This document shows positions 8,593 through 17,790 of a stretch of DNA of 64,000 nucleotides, one piece after another; position 1 is the stretch's first letter; the number at the start of each line of letters is the position of its first letter. The position numbers were made by a program, and so were the translations under genes. The notes below the pieces were generated by a model, which worked only from the letters and a program-made list of their open reading frames with translations, ran no database searches and was not told the origin of the DNA. Origin of the DNA: an uncultured bacterium (GTDB lineage: Bacteria > Verrucomicrobiota > Lentisphaeria > Victivallales > Victivallaceae); NCBI GenBank assembly GCA_900551245.1, contig URVC01000009.1:1-64000 (forward strand), in the 5' to 3' direction.

Positions 8593-9618
8593 ATGCGGAA
8601 TAAATCGGAAAAGGTGCTTCTGGAGGTACAGAAGATCTGGTTTCGGGTGATGTCGATCTACTACCGTTCGGGGAATCGGGCGGTCAAGATTCCGTCGTCG
8701 AACGAACTGGCGCGGGAGTTCGGCATAGCGCCCACGACGGTGCGGCTGGCATTCAAGAAACTGGAGAAGGAGGGCTACCTTGTCATGCGCAAGGGGAGCG
8801 GCACCTATACCAACCCGGTGAAATCCTCGCAGTTTGGTGTGAATGGGCGAAAACCCTTGATCGGACTGCTGTTGCAGACCGGTGATCTTTTTTTCTATCA
8901 GCCTTCAACGTTGAGATTTATCAGTGCGGCAACGGAAATTCTGGCTCAGATGAACTGGAATGTTCGTTTTATTACTGAGCGATGTGTTTCTCCGGAAGAG
9001 ACGGAAGAGGTGCTTCTCCACTCCTATCTGGATGGTTTGATCTGTGTATCGGTTGAGCCGGGCGTAGCGGAGAAGGCGGCGGAAATTCTGCCGACTGTCA
9101 ATTTGAATTATGAAGTGGAGGGGGTTCCCTGTGTTTATTCCGCCTACCGGCCGGTATTGGAGAAGTTGCGGGAACTTGGCGGATGCAACAAGAAACATAT
9201 TGCCGTTGGCCAGTGCTGCGGGGTGTCGGAGCGTTACCCGCTGAGCCGGGATCTTGCTGCAATGCCGGGGGTAATCTGTCATAACTGGCAGATGAAAGAA
9301 GATGAACTTCGAAAAGAGTTGACAGAGCATGTGCCGGATTGGATTATCCTCGACTCGGAACGGTTCGAGATGGTTCGTTCTATTTTGCTGGAGTTGTACG
9401 GAGACGAACGAACGAAATCGATACTCTGGGTGTTCTGGAACTCCGGGTGTCCGGATCCGGACTGGCATTGTGTATCCATAGAGACGGATGACAGAATCCG
9501 CATGCGCATGGCGGCGGGGATGCTGGAGCAGCTGTTGTGTAATCCCGCCGTGACGGTTCCGTCACAGGTGCAGCAGCTGCAACTGTTCCGGCTTCCTGAC
9601 CATGAGCGGATATATTGA
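8593..9618 (+). CDS. GntR-type transcriptional regulator with sugar-binding-like domain
   Basis: A 341-residue regulator. Residues about 10-75 form a GntR winged helix-turn-helix (recognition segment LAREFGIAPTTVRLAFKKLE at about 39-58, wing with MRKGSGTY). The remainder resembles the periplasmic-binding-protein-like effector domain of LacI/GalR regulators (KPLIGLLLQTGDLFF, DGLICVSVEPG). That combination is typical of sugar-responsive repressors. It is the first gene before a pseudopilin (9668) and a secreted glycosidase (10433) on the same strand, which it probably controls together with itself. The ATG at 8593 has only a weak ribosome-binding site. Confidence 0.85.
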   Translation: MRNKSEKVLLEVQKIWFRVMSIYYRSGNRAVKIPSSNELAREFGIAPTTVRLAFKKLEKEGYLVMRKGSGTYTNPVKSSQFGVNGRKPLIGLLLQTGDLFFYQPSTLRFISAATEILAQMNWNVRFITERCVSPEETEEVLLHSYLDGLICVSVEPGVAEKAAEILPTVNLNYEVEGVPCVYSAYRPVLEKLRELGGCNKKHIAVGQCCGVSERYPLSRDLAAMPGVICHNWQMKEDELRKELTEHVPDWIILDSERFEMVRSILLELYGDERTKSILWVFWNSGCPDPDWHCVSIETDDRIRMRMAAGMLEQLLCNPAVTVPSQVQQLQLFRLPDHERIY

Positions 9619-9667
9619 ACAACGGTACTTAGAGAATCAGTCGTCAACATACCAACAGGGAGGTTCG

Positions 9668-10423
9668 ATGATGTCACAACACAGCAAAACAAAAATGAGA
9701 CAAATCGCCGGTATTTTCACTCTTATTGAGCTTCTGATTGTTATTGCAATTATTGCGATTCTGGCGGCGCTGCTGTTGCCGGCATTGAACCGGGTGCGGA
9801 TGCAGGCTCGCGCCATCAGCTGCGTCAACAACTTGAAACAGGTCGGCCTGGTGGCTTCACTGTACTCCTCGCAGTTCAATGACAGCATCATGCCTTACCG
9901 GTTCAATAATTTCGGGTATTCGGGTGGTTCTTACTGGAACTGGTACTGCCTGACAAACAATCTTTTGAATATGAAGCAGGCCACCTGCCCGGAGGTTCCC
10001 TGTCTGGAGGCTTTACGTTCTTATTATGATAACAACAAACCATTGTCGAACACATCGAGAGTTCCCAATGAAAGTTACGGCAATATGTCGTATGGGATCA
10101 GTACCATTTCCGGAGATTATGCTGTAACGAAAGGTGTGGTGAAGATCAACCGTATTAGCAAAGCTTCTCGAAAAATTTACGGGGGAGATTCCGTTCTCAC
10201 CACCACCACGAAAGTTACTCCGACAGCGATTTTGAGAAGTCAGGCTCATGAGGAAGGGGTTCTCAGTCCGTGGCATCTTTCCAAGGCAAACGTTTTATTC
10301 ATTGATGGACATGTGGATTCCATCAAGGCAAGAACTTATACCGAGATCTATACATTGCCGGAGACGAAGGCGTTCTCACGCACTGACTGGTCTCTGGATA
10401 ATCCGTGGAACCTGTATCAGTAA
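9668..10423 (+). CDS. Pseudopilin-like protein, N-methylation/H-X9-DG family
   Basis: A 251-residue protein with a short basic leader, then FTLIELLIVIAIIAILAA at the start of a hydrophobic helix, with the conserved Glu at +5 from Phe. The residues before Phe are Gly-Ile, so the canonical Gly at -1 is displaced by one. The C-terminus carries HLSKANVLFIDG, a perfect H-X9-DG motif. The start at 9668 (ATGATG) has AGGGAGG upstream. Type II secretion or type IV pilus-type assembly is what the N-terminus suggests, but the role of these multi-copy proteins is unknown. It sits 9 bp upstream of a secreted glycosidase gene and must be cotranscribed with it. Confidence 0.85.
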   Translation: MMSQHSKTKMRQIAGIFTLIELLIVIAIIAILAALLLPALNRVRMQARAISCVNNLKQVGLVASLYSSQFNDSIMPYRFNNFGYSGGSYWNWYCLTNNLLNMKQATCPEVPCLEALRSYYDNNKPLSNTSRVPNESYGNMSYGISTISGDYAVTKGVVKINRISKASRKIYGGDSVLTTTTKVTPTAILRSQAHEEGVLSPWHLSKANVLFIDGHVDSIKARTYTEIYTLPETKAFSRTDWSLDNPWNLYQ

Positions 10424-10432
10424 GGGGGAGTT

Positions 10433-13400
10433 ATGAAGTATCTTTGTGTCGCATCCGGCAGTTTGTTGATCTCAGTTTTTCTGTTGACTGCTGCGGCAGA
10501 GAATCCGGCCAGAATCGATATCAGCGGTGTGCCGTCGGTAACATTAAACTTCGCCAGACAAGACGGCGTCAAAATCGATTATGGAAGCTGGCAAAAGCCG
10601 GAGCATGTGGAGAAGTATCTGACCACTTCGTATCCCGCTTCGAAGGAGTGGAAGCAGGGTGTGGTTACCTTCACTCCGGAAATGGACGGGCGCGTCAGAG
10701 TCGCGCTTCTCGGGCCTCAGCTGAGCGGAGGGAAAGATACTCGCAACAAACCGGCGGGTGTTTATTACGATACTATTCGGGTGAATGGGAAGCTGATCCC
10801 CAACGGCGATTTTGAAGCCGGCGAGAAAGGGTTTGTGTTTTTCACAAGGGAAAAACGGTATCCGGGGCGAATTGTCTTCAATCCGCTCATTGCCGAGTCC
10901 GGCAGCGCCTGCGGCCTTGCCTGGCATGACGGGGAGATTGCTTTCGGTCTGCCGGTCAAGGCGAAACAGCCGGTAACCTTGAGTTTCAGCTATCGGGATG
11001 GAGGGGAGGTACCGCCAATTTCCAAAGCAAATAATTTCTATCCGTTATCACTCCGTGCATCGGCGAATATGGGATTTGCCGATGAGACGCCCGGCGACGG
11101 CAAAGGCGGCTGGACCGATCAGGGGCCGATGAACGATCTCCGTGTGTTTCAGCCGGGGCTCAAGTCGTTCCACGGCTGGCCGTTTCAAGTAGTCGACCCG
11201 GCAATGAACGACGGGCGTTCCTGCGTGATCTTCCGCAGTTCCAACTCGAAGTTCGGCCGGGAGAAAATTGTTCTTCCCGTCAATCGGGAATGCAACGCGA
11301 TTGCCCTCTTGAATGCTTCGGCCTGGGCGAAGCAGGGGAGTGTCGCGGCAACGGTTGAAGTCACATTTGCGAATGGAAAAAAACAGCAGTTCCCGCTGAG
11401 AGTCGGCAAAGAGACGGGAGACTGGTGGAATCCGAAACAGCTGCCCAACGCGGATGTCGTCTGGCGTTCCGGAGGGGATTCCGGGGAGATCGGACTCTAC
11501 CTCACCTGTCTGAAATGGCCGGAGCCCGCACGGGTCCGCAGTGTCACCATTACGCCCGGCCGGGAAGGGGTGGTCTTTGCTCTGGTTGCCGCGACTGCCG
11601 GGATGGTCAGAAGTTCCGAGGATGACGTAAGTCATCTGGTCTGGCAGGTGCCTCTTCCGCAAAAATCTGCATTGACCGCTCTGCCGCTCGAAGTCCTGAA
11701 GCTGGAAATGGCGAAAAAGAATTTCCCCGCCGAACTGTTCTTCGAGGAGCGGAAAAACTGGGCACGGCTGGAAGTTCGGGATCAATCCGGAAAAGAGCTG
11801 GATCACTGCATCGTGAAATTCACCCGCAATTTTTCGCCGCTGATTCTGGTCAGGACAAATGGAAAGGCCACTTCTCTCCAGTTGAAAATCGGGGAGGAGA
11901 AAACGGGGAAGATTCTTTCGCCGCGTCAGGCATTTCGACAGTTCACCGGCCGTGAACAGGCGAATTATCGTGCGGATGAGTGGGCAAACGGTATCATTGT
12001 CTACCCGGAAAATGCGAAACTGAAGGAGACCCGGATGATCGCCGACGAGGACTCCTTCTACAACTCGGCGACGGCCATGAACGGCGATTCGCCCGAATGG
12101 CATTATACCTTTGAACTCAAAGAGCCGAAGGCGTATAAACTGTACATCTATTCCCGTTCTCCGGAAAATCATACGAACGCCATGTTTCTTTCAGTGGATA
12201 ACGGGGAGACGATCAAACTCGGCGGGAACTTCAACATGCCATCCACCTATTACTGGAACGGCGGCGAACGAATCTTCCTGAAACCGGGGAAACATACGAT
12301 CCGCCTTTTTTCCATTGCCGAGATACTCCGCAGGCTGGGCCTGCCTGATTCGAATAAGACGCGACGTAAAAATCTCAGCCTGGCCAAGCTCTATCTGGCC
12401 GAAGATCTGCTGACTCCGGTTCAGCCGGGGCTTCCGGAAGAGCTGGCCGCCTTGAAGAGCGTCGGGGTCTTTGTCTATGGTTTCGGCGAACTCCTGCCGA
12501 TGAAAAGTGGTTCAAGTGACCGGTTGCGGCGTGTGGTCAACGAACAACGTTCCTTCCCCGATCTCTCCTCGCTTACCGCTGATTCTGCGATCGATCGTCA
12601 TGGAGCTCCAGTGCGGGAGGGGAACGGGTTCCGGTTTGCGGATGGAACGCTTCTTCCGCAGATATGGGGATGCAATATGAATGATGGACCGCTTTACGAT
12701 CTTGCAATGGATAATCGGATTGGCGGCGACAGCCTGGATCAGTTTCTGAAGCGGGTTCGCGCGATGGGATACTCCACCGTCCGGTATATGATTTCCACTC
12801 TGCCGCGGGAATGGGGCACGAATGGGAATCACATTCAGATGCCGCTGCTCTCCCGCAAGCCCTTGAAGTTTGCTCCGGAATTTCTGACCAATCTTCAGAA
12901 ACTGATTGCCGCGTGTCATCGGAACGGGTTGTATCTCTCACTCACGCTCTGGCATGACAACAGTTTTTTCAGTGATCTGGGTGCAGATCGCAGCAACCAC
13001 GCCTACATTGGATTTTTCCACCCGGAGGCACTGCGGCGCGAAAAGGAGATTGTCCGGATGGTTCTGGCAACTCCGAACACCTACCGTGACAATCTGCCGC
13101 CGGCAAAGGATCCTACGCTTCTGATCTACGAAATTGAGAACGAACGGACCTATGTCGCGACGTTTCTCATGAACAACCCCTCCAACTGGCGGAAACTTCC
13201 TCCCGCCACCCGGGAGATTCTGTACGGCCGCTGGGCCGATTTCCTCGAGAAAAAATACCGGAATGTGGATTCGTTGAAAAATTCGTGGAATCTTTCCTCT
13301 CTTTCCGGCTGTCTGCGGGACAACGGGAAAAGCGAAGCCTTTGAAAACATCGACTTCCCGCCGGTCTGGAATATGAAGGAGTGGGGCAATGACACGTCGG

Positions 13401-14971
13401 AACTCAAATTCAAGCTGGATGATCTGCGCATTTCCGAGGCCTCGTTCGGCAGGGAAAAACGAAGCAACCCGATGGTTTCCGATGGCTTGGAGTTCATGTA
13501 TTCACTCTATCGCGACTATCTGCGGGAGATGTATTCCTATGCGCGCTCGCTTGGATTCCAAGGCATCATCACGGCCAATGGACCGGATTGTGAGCTGTAC
13601 TACTCTCAGCGTGCAGGTGCGAACGAGGTTCTGGATGCGACTTCCGGAGGAACTGGATATTGGAACCGGACCGGATACGGATTCCTGCGTTCTCTCGGCT
13701 GGCTGGCGCCGCTGGTCTACACGGCTGCACCGGAGAAACCGATGATCTCCCGCGAGTACGGCTCCACTTTGATTTTTGAAAACGGCTGGTGGGGCAATTT
13801 GATTGCGGCAACGATTCAGAAAGCGATGGGGAAGGCATATTTGTTCAACTTTTCTCTCGGCATCTCCAGTTTGAATGCCCCGGACTGGCTTTATCCGGAT
13901 GACAGTTTCGAGAAAAATACCGGGGTGAGCTTTGGTCAGGAGGCTCATCTGTACAGCCACTTCGCGAATCTCGCTTCCGCGATCGCGGTTCGCTCGCCGG
14001 AGTTGAAGAAGCCGGAGTTCCGGCTGGAGATCGGGTATCCGCTGGACAATGTCTGTTACGCGGCCCCCTTCCGCGGTTACAACAAGATGACACTGAACGA
14101 TTTTACGCCGTTCCTCTACTGCGATTCCTCCGTCCGGACCTTCCGGGATGTCTACGATGGTGACGCCGATTTCGTCGTGAATGAGCCGTCGACCCCGGCC
14201 GGGGATTACTCCCGGGCGAAACATCTCTTTGCGATTCGTCCCCACTCCCCGCTGAATCGTTACGGCCGCCCGGAAAAGGAATGGTTCCAGGGGCGGAAGT
14301 TTCAGGCGGAAGGGTTTGTGGATACCGCCGCGGAACGGAAAGCGTTGTACGATGCGCTGCAGAAAGCGGGGGCCGATATGCCCGTTTCGTTCGACGAATT
14401 CGGCAAGGTGTGGCGCGATGCCGGGAACCATCTGGAACTTGACACCCGGAGTGTGACGTTCCGGGCGGAAACGAATGATTTTTCCGCCTTCATCGGCAAT
14501 GTGAAAAGCGGCGAAAAGAAGATGCCGGGCGTGTTCCGGCTTTCCGGTGCGGAGGACGCCTGGAGCTTCTTCGGGAAACTGCCCGATTCCTCGACGCTGT
14601 TCTTCGCCGTGATGAACGGTTCTGCGGATTTGAAATCCGTCGGCAATCTCCGCTACCTCTTCCTCGGAGGTCGGCAGATCAAGGTGACGATGAACGGAAA
14701 ACCGTACCTTTCACTGCTGGGCGGCGGCACGGTCAACATCGCCTTGAAAAGCGATGCGCCCCTGGCGAACGCTTCCTGCGTGTATGTGACGTTTTTCCGG
14801 AACCGCTCCATGGCAACACCGGCGGAAATCTCCTTCGCCCGGAAGATCCGCAAGGTTGAAGCCTGTGATCGGGAAGGGCACGTGATTGCAGAGGTGCCGT
14901 TCACGCAGGGAACGTTCCGGAATCTCTGGGAGAATGGACGACAGATCTCCTATTATAAGGTTACCTTCTGA
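10433..14971 (+). CDS. Very large secreted glycoside hydrolase, clan GH-A-like
   Basis: This 1512-residue protein has a signal peptide (about residues 1-22, ending TAAAENPA). The N-terminal ~700 residues are strand-rich and look like two or more beta-sandwich modules (for example VRVALLGPQL and PVTLSFSYRDGGEV). A TIM-barrel region follows at about residues 760-1200. The acid/base candidate is Glu904 in YEIENERTY, the strand-4 NE of clan GH-A, and the nucleophile candidate is Glu1108 in ISREYGST. The C-terminal ~250 residues are again strand-rich. It is last in the operon with the GntR regulator and pseudopilin. Substrate and exact GH family cannot be told from sequence reading. Confidence 0.7.
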   Translation: MKYLCVASGSLLISVFLLTAAAENPARIDISGVPSVTLNFARQDGVKIDYGSWQKPEHVEKYLTTSYPASKEWKQGVVTFTPEMDGRVRVALLGPQLSGGKDTRNKPAGVYYDTIRVNGKLIPNGDFEAGEKGFVFFTREKRYPGRIVFNPLIAESGSACGLAWHDGEIAFGLPVKAKQPVTLSFSYRDGGEVPPISKANNFYPLSLRASANMGFADETPGDGKGGWTDQGPMNDLRVFQPGLKSFHGWPFQVVDPAMNDGRSCVIFRSSNSKFGREKIVLPVNRECNAIALLNASAWAKQGSVAATVEVTFANGKKQQFPLRVGKETGDWWNPKQLPNADVVWRSGGDSGEIGLYLTCLKWPEPARVRSVTITPGREGVVFALVAATAGMVRSSEDDVSHLVWQVPLPQKSALTALPLEVLKLEMAKKNFPAELFFEERKNWARLEVRDQSGKELDHCIVKFTRNFSPLILVRTNGKATSLQLKIGEEKTGKILSPRQAFRQFTGREQANYRADEWANGIIVYPENAKLKETRMIADEDSFYNSATAMNGDSPEWHYTFELKEPKAYKLYIYSRSPENHTNAMFLSVDNGETIKLGGNFNMPSTYYWNGGERIFLKPGKHTIRLFSIAEILRRLGLPDSNKTRRKNLSLAKLYLAEDLLTPVQPGLPEELAALKSVGVFVYGFGELLPMKSGSSDRLRRVVNEQRSFPDLSSLTADSAIDRHGAPVREGNGFRFADGTLLPQIWGCNMNDGPLYDLAMDNRIGGDSLDQFLKRVRAMGYSTVRYMISTLPREWGTNGNHIQMPLLSRKPLKFAPEFLTNLQKLIAACHRNGLYLSLTLWHDNSFFSDLGADRSNHAYIGFFHPEALRREKEIVRMVLATPNTYRDNLPPAKDPTLLIYEIENERTYVATFLMNNPSNWRKLPPATREILYGRWADFLEKKYRNVDSLKNSWNLSSLSGCLRDNGKSEAFENIDFPPVWNMKEWGNDTSELKFKLDDLRISEASFGREKRSNPMVSDGLEFMYSLYRDYLREMYSYARSLGFQGIITANGPDCELYYSQRAGANEVLDATSGGTGYWNRTGYGFLRSLGWLAPLVYTAAPEKPMISREYGSTLIFENGWWGNLIAATIQKAMGKAYLFNFSLGISSLNAPDWLYPDDSFEKNTGVSFGQEAHLYSHFANLASAIAVRSPELKKPEFRLEIGYPLDNVCYAAPFRGYNKMTLNDFTPFLYCDSSVRTFRDVYDGDADFVVNEPSTPAGDYSRAKHLFAIRPHSPLNRYGRPEKEWFQGRKFQAEGFVDTAAERKALYDALQKAGADMPVSFDEFGKVWRDAGNHLELDTRSVTFRAETNDFSAFIGNVKSGEKKMPGVFRLSGAEDAWSFFGKLPDSSTLFFAVMNGSADLKSVGNLRYLFLGGRQIKVTMNGKPYLSLLGGGTVNIALKSDAPLANASCVYVTFFRNRSMATPAEISFARKIRKVEACDREGHVIAEVPFTQGTFRNLWENGRQISYYKVTF

Positions 14972-14991
14972 TTCCGGCAGTCCGGATGAAA

Positions 14992-15031
14992 AAAACCGCC
15001 GCCTCTCCCCACTGGGAAAGGCGGCGGTTTT
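14992..15031. terminator. Bidirectional terminator between the glycosidase and purQ
   Basis: A 13-bp perfect stem (14992-15004 with 15019-15031) is flanked by A on one side and T on the other, so it can end transcripts from both convergent genes. Confidence 0.85.
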
Positions 15032-15045
15032 CGTGTGCGGCAATG

Positions 15046-15852
15046 TCAGAAGGTGTCGGCGATGTAGTCCACCGCGTTGCGGAAAAGGACCACGCCATCC
15101 CCCTCTTTCGGCAGCTTCCCGGCAATCTTGTCGGCCGTCCAGCTCGGCGAATTGTAGGGTGAAAGAAACGCTTCCGGGTGCGGCATCAGCCCGAACACCC
15201 GCCCGGTGGGATCGCAGATCCCCGCGATCGAATGGAGCGAACCGTTCGGGTTGGCCGGAAACTCCGTTGCAATCGAACCATCCGCATTGGCATAGCGCAG
15301 TGCCGTCAGATGTTTCGCCTCCAGTTCCGCGAGAACCGCGTCATCCGCGACGAACTTCCCTTCGCCGTGACGGATCGGCAGCCGCAGAAGATCCACGCCG
15401 CGGGTGAAGACACACGGCGAGGCGGGATCCGCCTTGAGGTAGCACCAGTCATCCCGGAATACCCCGGAGTCGTTGTGCGCCAGCGCCACATGCTGGGTGA
15501 AGTAGTCCCCGTCGAGCGCCGGAACCATCCCCAGGCGCGTCAGTGTCTGGAAGCCGTTGCACACGCCGAGCACCAGCTTGCCGTCGGCGATGAACTTCGC
15601 CAGCTGGTCGTGCAGCTGGAACTTCACCCGGTTCGCGAAGACCGTCCCCGAACCGAGGTGGTCGCCGAAGCTGAATCCCCCGATGAAGATCAGAAAATGG
15701 TACTCTTCCAGTTTGTGCTGCCCCGCGATCAGGTCGTTCAGGTGAACCTGTTCCGGTGTCGCCCCCACCAGTTTGCACGCTGCGGCGGTTTCCCGTTCGC
15801 AGTTCAAACCGAAGCCGGTGATCACCAGAACTTTTACATCAGATTTTTTCAT
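15046..15852 (-). CDS. purQ: Phosphoribosylformylglycinamidine synthase, glutaminase subunit PurQ
   Basis: A 268-residue class I glutamine amidotransferase that supplies ammonia for the fourth step of purine synthesis. The oxyanion/nucleophile motif GVCNGFQ places the catalytic Cys at residue 98, and HPEAF near the C-terminus supplies the His and Glu of the triad. The N-terminal VLVITGFGLNCERETAAAC and GGFSFGDHLGSG are PurQ hallmarks. It is somewhat longer than the ~225-residue Bacillus PurQ, as in the longer PurQ forms. PurL and PurS are not in the window. It lies 63 bp downstream of argJ on the same strand. Confidence 0.92.
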   Translation of the reverse strand: MKKSDVKVLVITGFGLNCERETAAACKLVGATPEQVHLNDLIAGQHKLEEYHFLIFIGGFSFGDHLGSGTVFANRVKFQLHDQLAKFIADGKLVLGVCNGFQTLTRLGMVPALDGDYFTQHVALAHNDSGVFRDDWCYLKADPASPCVFTRGVDLLRLPIRHGEGKFVADDAVLAELEAKHLTALRYANADGSIATEFPANPNGSLHSIAGICDPTGRVFGLMPHPEAFLSPYNSPSWTADKIAGKLPKEGDGVVLFRNAVDYIADTF

Positions 15853-15915
15853 AATTGTATCCGTAAGAAATTGTTTCGTTGTCTCAAGCGCGAAAAAAAC
15901 GGCCCGGAGCGGATT

Positions 15916-17142
15916 TTACGTGTGGTAATCCGCATTGATCTTCACATACTCATACGAGACGTCGCTGGTCCACACCCAGTAGTTGTCGTCTCCGTCGTGC
16001 AGATTCACCCGGACGGTGAATTCGCGCTGTTTCACGATGTCGCAGAGCGCCGATTCCGGCGTTCCGGCGTCGCCGCCGTTGCGCACAACCGGCATGTTGT
16101 CGTAGTAGATGTCGGTCTTCTCCGGATCGAACTTCGCCCCGGAGTAACCCAGCGCCGCCACCACCCGACCCCAGTTCGGGTCGCCGCCGAACCAGGCGGT
16201 CTTGCAGAGCAGGGAATTCGCCACCGCTTCGGCGCAGAGCTTCGCATCCGCCGTGGAACGGGCGTGCTCGATCTCCACGTGGATGAACTTGGTCGCACCT
16301 TCGCCGTCCATGACCATCTCCCGGGCGAGACGCTGCATCACCGCCAGCAATGCCTGCCGGAACTCCTCCGCCTCCGGAGTGCCCGCTTTGAGCTCCACCC
16401 CGGAGCGGCCGTTCGCCATCACGATCGTCGTATCGTTGGTGCTCATGTCGCCGTCGATGGTGATCCGGTTGAAGGATTCCGCAACGTTGGCCGCGAGCAT
16501 TTCGCGCAGGAGCGCGTTGTCCGCCTTGACGTCGGTGGTGATGTAGCAGAGCATCGTCGCATGCGGAACCGTCATCGCAGGATCGATCATCCCCGCGCCC
16601 TTGGTCATTGCGCCGATGGTGACGGTTTTGCCGGCAAGTTCCAGTTGCAGCGCCACCGATTTGGGAACTGTGTCGGTGGTCATGATCGCCTGTGATGCCG
16701 CACTGCCGCCCTCCGGCGAGAGTGCCGCCGCCGCAAGTTCAATCCCCTTCCGGATGGTGTCCATCGGCATCTGCACGCCGATTCTGCCGGTCGAGGAGAC
16801 GGCGACCTCGTCGGCACGGATTCCAAGCCGGCGGGCGGCGAGTTCGCAGGTGCACTCCGCATTGGCCAGTCCGGTGGCTCCGGTGCAGGCGTTGGCGTTG
16901 CCGCTGTTGATGACCGCGGCGCGCAGGAAGGGGGAGTTCAGCACCCGCGTGCGGCAGACCTGGACCGGCGCCGCCGCGAAGGTGCAGCTGGTGAAGGCGC
17001 CGGCGAAGTTGGCGGGCGCCTCCGAATAGATCATCGCGAAGTCGGGCGCGCCGCTCCGCTTGAACCCGGCGACGACCCCCGCCGCCTGGAAGCCCGGCGT
17101 GCTGGTGATCGAACCGTTTTCGAGGAACTGAAATTTATTCAT
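15916..17142 (-). CDS. argJ: Bifunctional ornithine acetyltransferase / N-acetylglutamate synthase ArgJ
   Basis: A 408-residue enzyme of the cyclic arginine pathway. It moves the acetyl group from N-acetylornithine to glutamate and may also make N-acetylglutamate from acetyl-CoA. The self-cleavage signature KGAGMIDPAM...ATML (residues 181-198) places the nucleophilic Thr at residue 196, the start of the beta chain. Length is normal. Its start overlaps the end of queF by 8 bp, so the pair is one transcript. No other arginine genes are nearby. Confidence 0.93.
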   Translation of the reverse strand: MNKFQFLENGSITSTPGFQAAGVVAGFKRSGAPDFAMIYSEAPANFAGAFTSCTFAAAPVQVCRTRVLNSPFLRAAVINSGNANACTGATGLANAECTCELAARRLGIRADEVAVSSTGRIGVQMPMDTIRKGIELAAAALSPEGGSAASQAIMTTDTVPKSVALQLELAGKTVTIGAMTKGAGMIDPAMTVPHATMLCYITTDVKADNALLREMLAANVAESFNRITIDGDMSTNDTTIVMANGRSGVELKAGTPEAEEFRQALLAVMQRLAREMVMDGEGATKFIHVEIEHARSTADAKLCAEAVANSLLCKTAWFGGDPNWGRVVAALGYSGAKFDPEKTDIYYDNMPVVRNGGDAGTPESALCDIVKQREFTVRVNLHDGDDNYWVWTSDVSYEYVKINADYHT

Positions 17143-17566
17143 GGATCGGATCTCCGTAGGTTGCCTTGACGTTGATGGCGATGCCGCCGCGCGGCCGGAA
17201 ATGGCCGATCACTTCGGCGCGCCGAGGGGCGCACTCCTTCACCACCGCGTCGAGGATGGTGTTGACCGATTCCTCGTGAAAGGTGCTGGCGTTGCGGAAG
17301 GAGTAGAGGTAGAGTTTGAGCGACTTGCTCTCGATGCAGCGCTTGTCCGGCACGTACCGGATGATGATGTGGCCGAAGTCGGGCTGGCCGGTCACCGGGC
17401 AGAGCGAGGTGTATTCCGGACAGTCGAATTCGATGACGTAATCCCGGTCGGCGTAGAGGTTGTCGAAGGATTCGAGTTTCGCTTCGTCGGGGGATTTCGG
17501 ATATTTCCGCTCGGAGGCGGAGAGCAGTGTCAGACTGCTGAAGCGTTCTTTTGTGGCTTTCTCCAT
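17135..17566 (-). CDS. queF: NADPH-dependent 7-cyano-7-deazaguanine reductase QueF
   Basis: A 143-residue enzyme that reduces preQ0 to preQ1 in queuosine synthesis. It is the short, unimodular Bacillus-type QueF. The covalent-adduct Cys56 is in EYTSLCPVTGQPDFG with the catalytic Asp63, and FHEES supplies the substrate-binding His/Glu pair. The start at 17566 has AAGGAAAG upstream. It overlaps argJ by 8 bp; that pairing has no metabolic link that I know of. Confidence 0.93.
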   Translation of the reverse strand: MEKATKERFSSLTLLSASERKYPKSPDEAKLESFDNLYADRDYVIEFDCPEYTSLCPVTGQPDFGHIIIRYVPDKRCIESKSLKLYLYSFRNASTFHEESVNTILDAVVKECAPRRAEVIGHFRPRGGIAINVKATYGDPIHE

Positions 17567-17712
17567 AGCTTTCCTTAACGGTTGAGATGCGGTACAACAA
17601 CACTTTTCCTTAACATAGCACCGGTTCGGGCTGATTTCGACAGCAAAGCGGAAAAATGCTTCACTTTTTCCGGGAAAAACGGCCTCGACAGGAGCTTTTC
17701 TTGATTTTCAGT

Positions 17713-17740
17713 TTGACAAAGCACAAACAGCGGCTAGAGT
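17713..17740 (+). promoter_or_regulatory. Promoter of the FucP-like transporter gene
   Basis: TTGACA (17713-17718) and TAGAGT (17735-17740) are 16 bases apart. The predicted start near 17747 excludes the longer reading frame beginning at 17656. Confidence 0.6.
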
Positions 17741-17790
17741 ATGGAGACAACGCGCATTGCGCCGGCAGAAAAAATCCGGAGGATTGGAAG

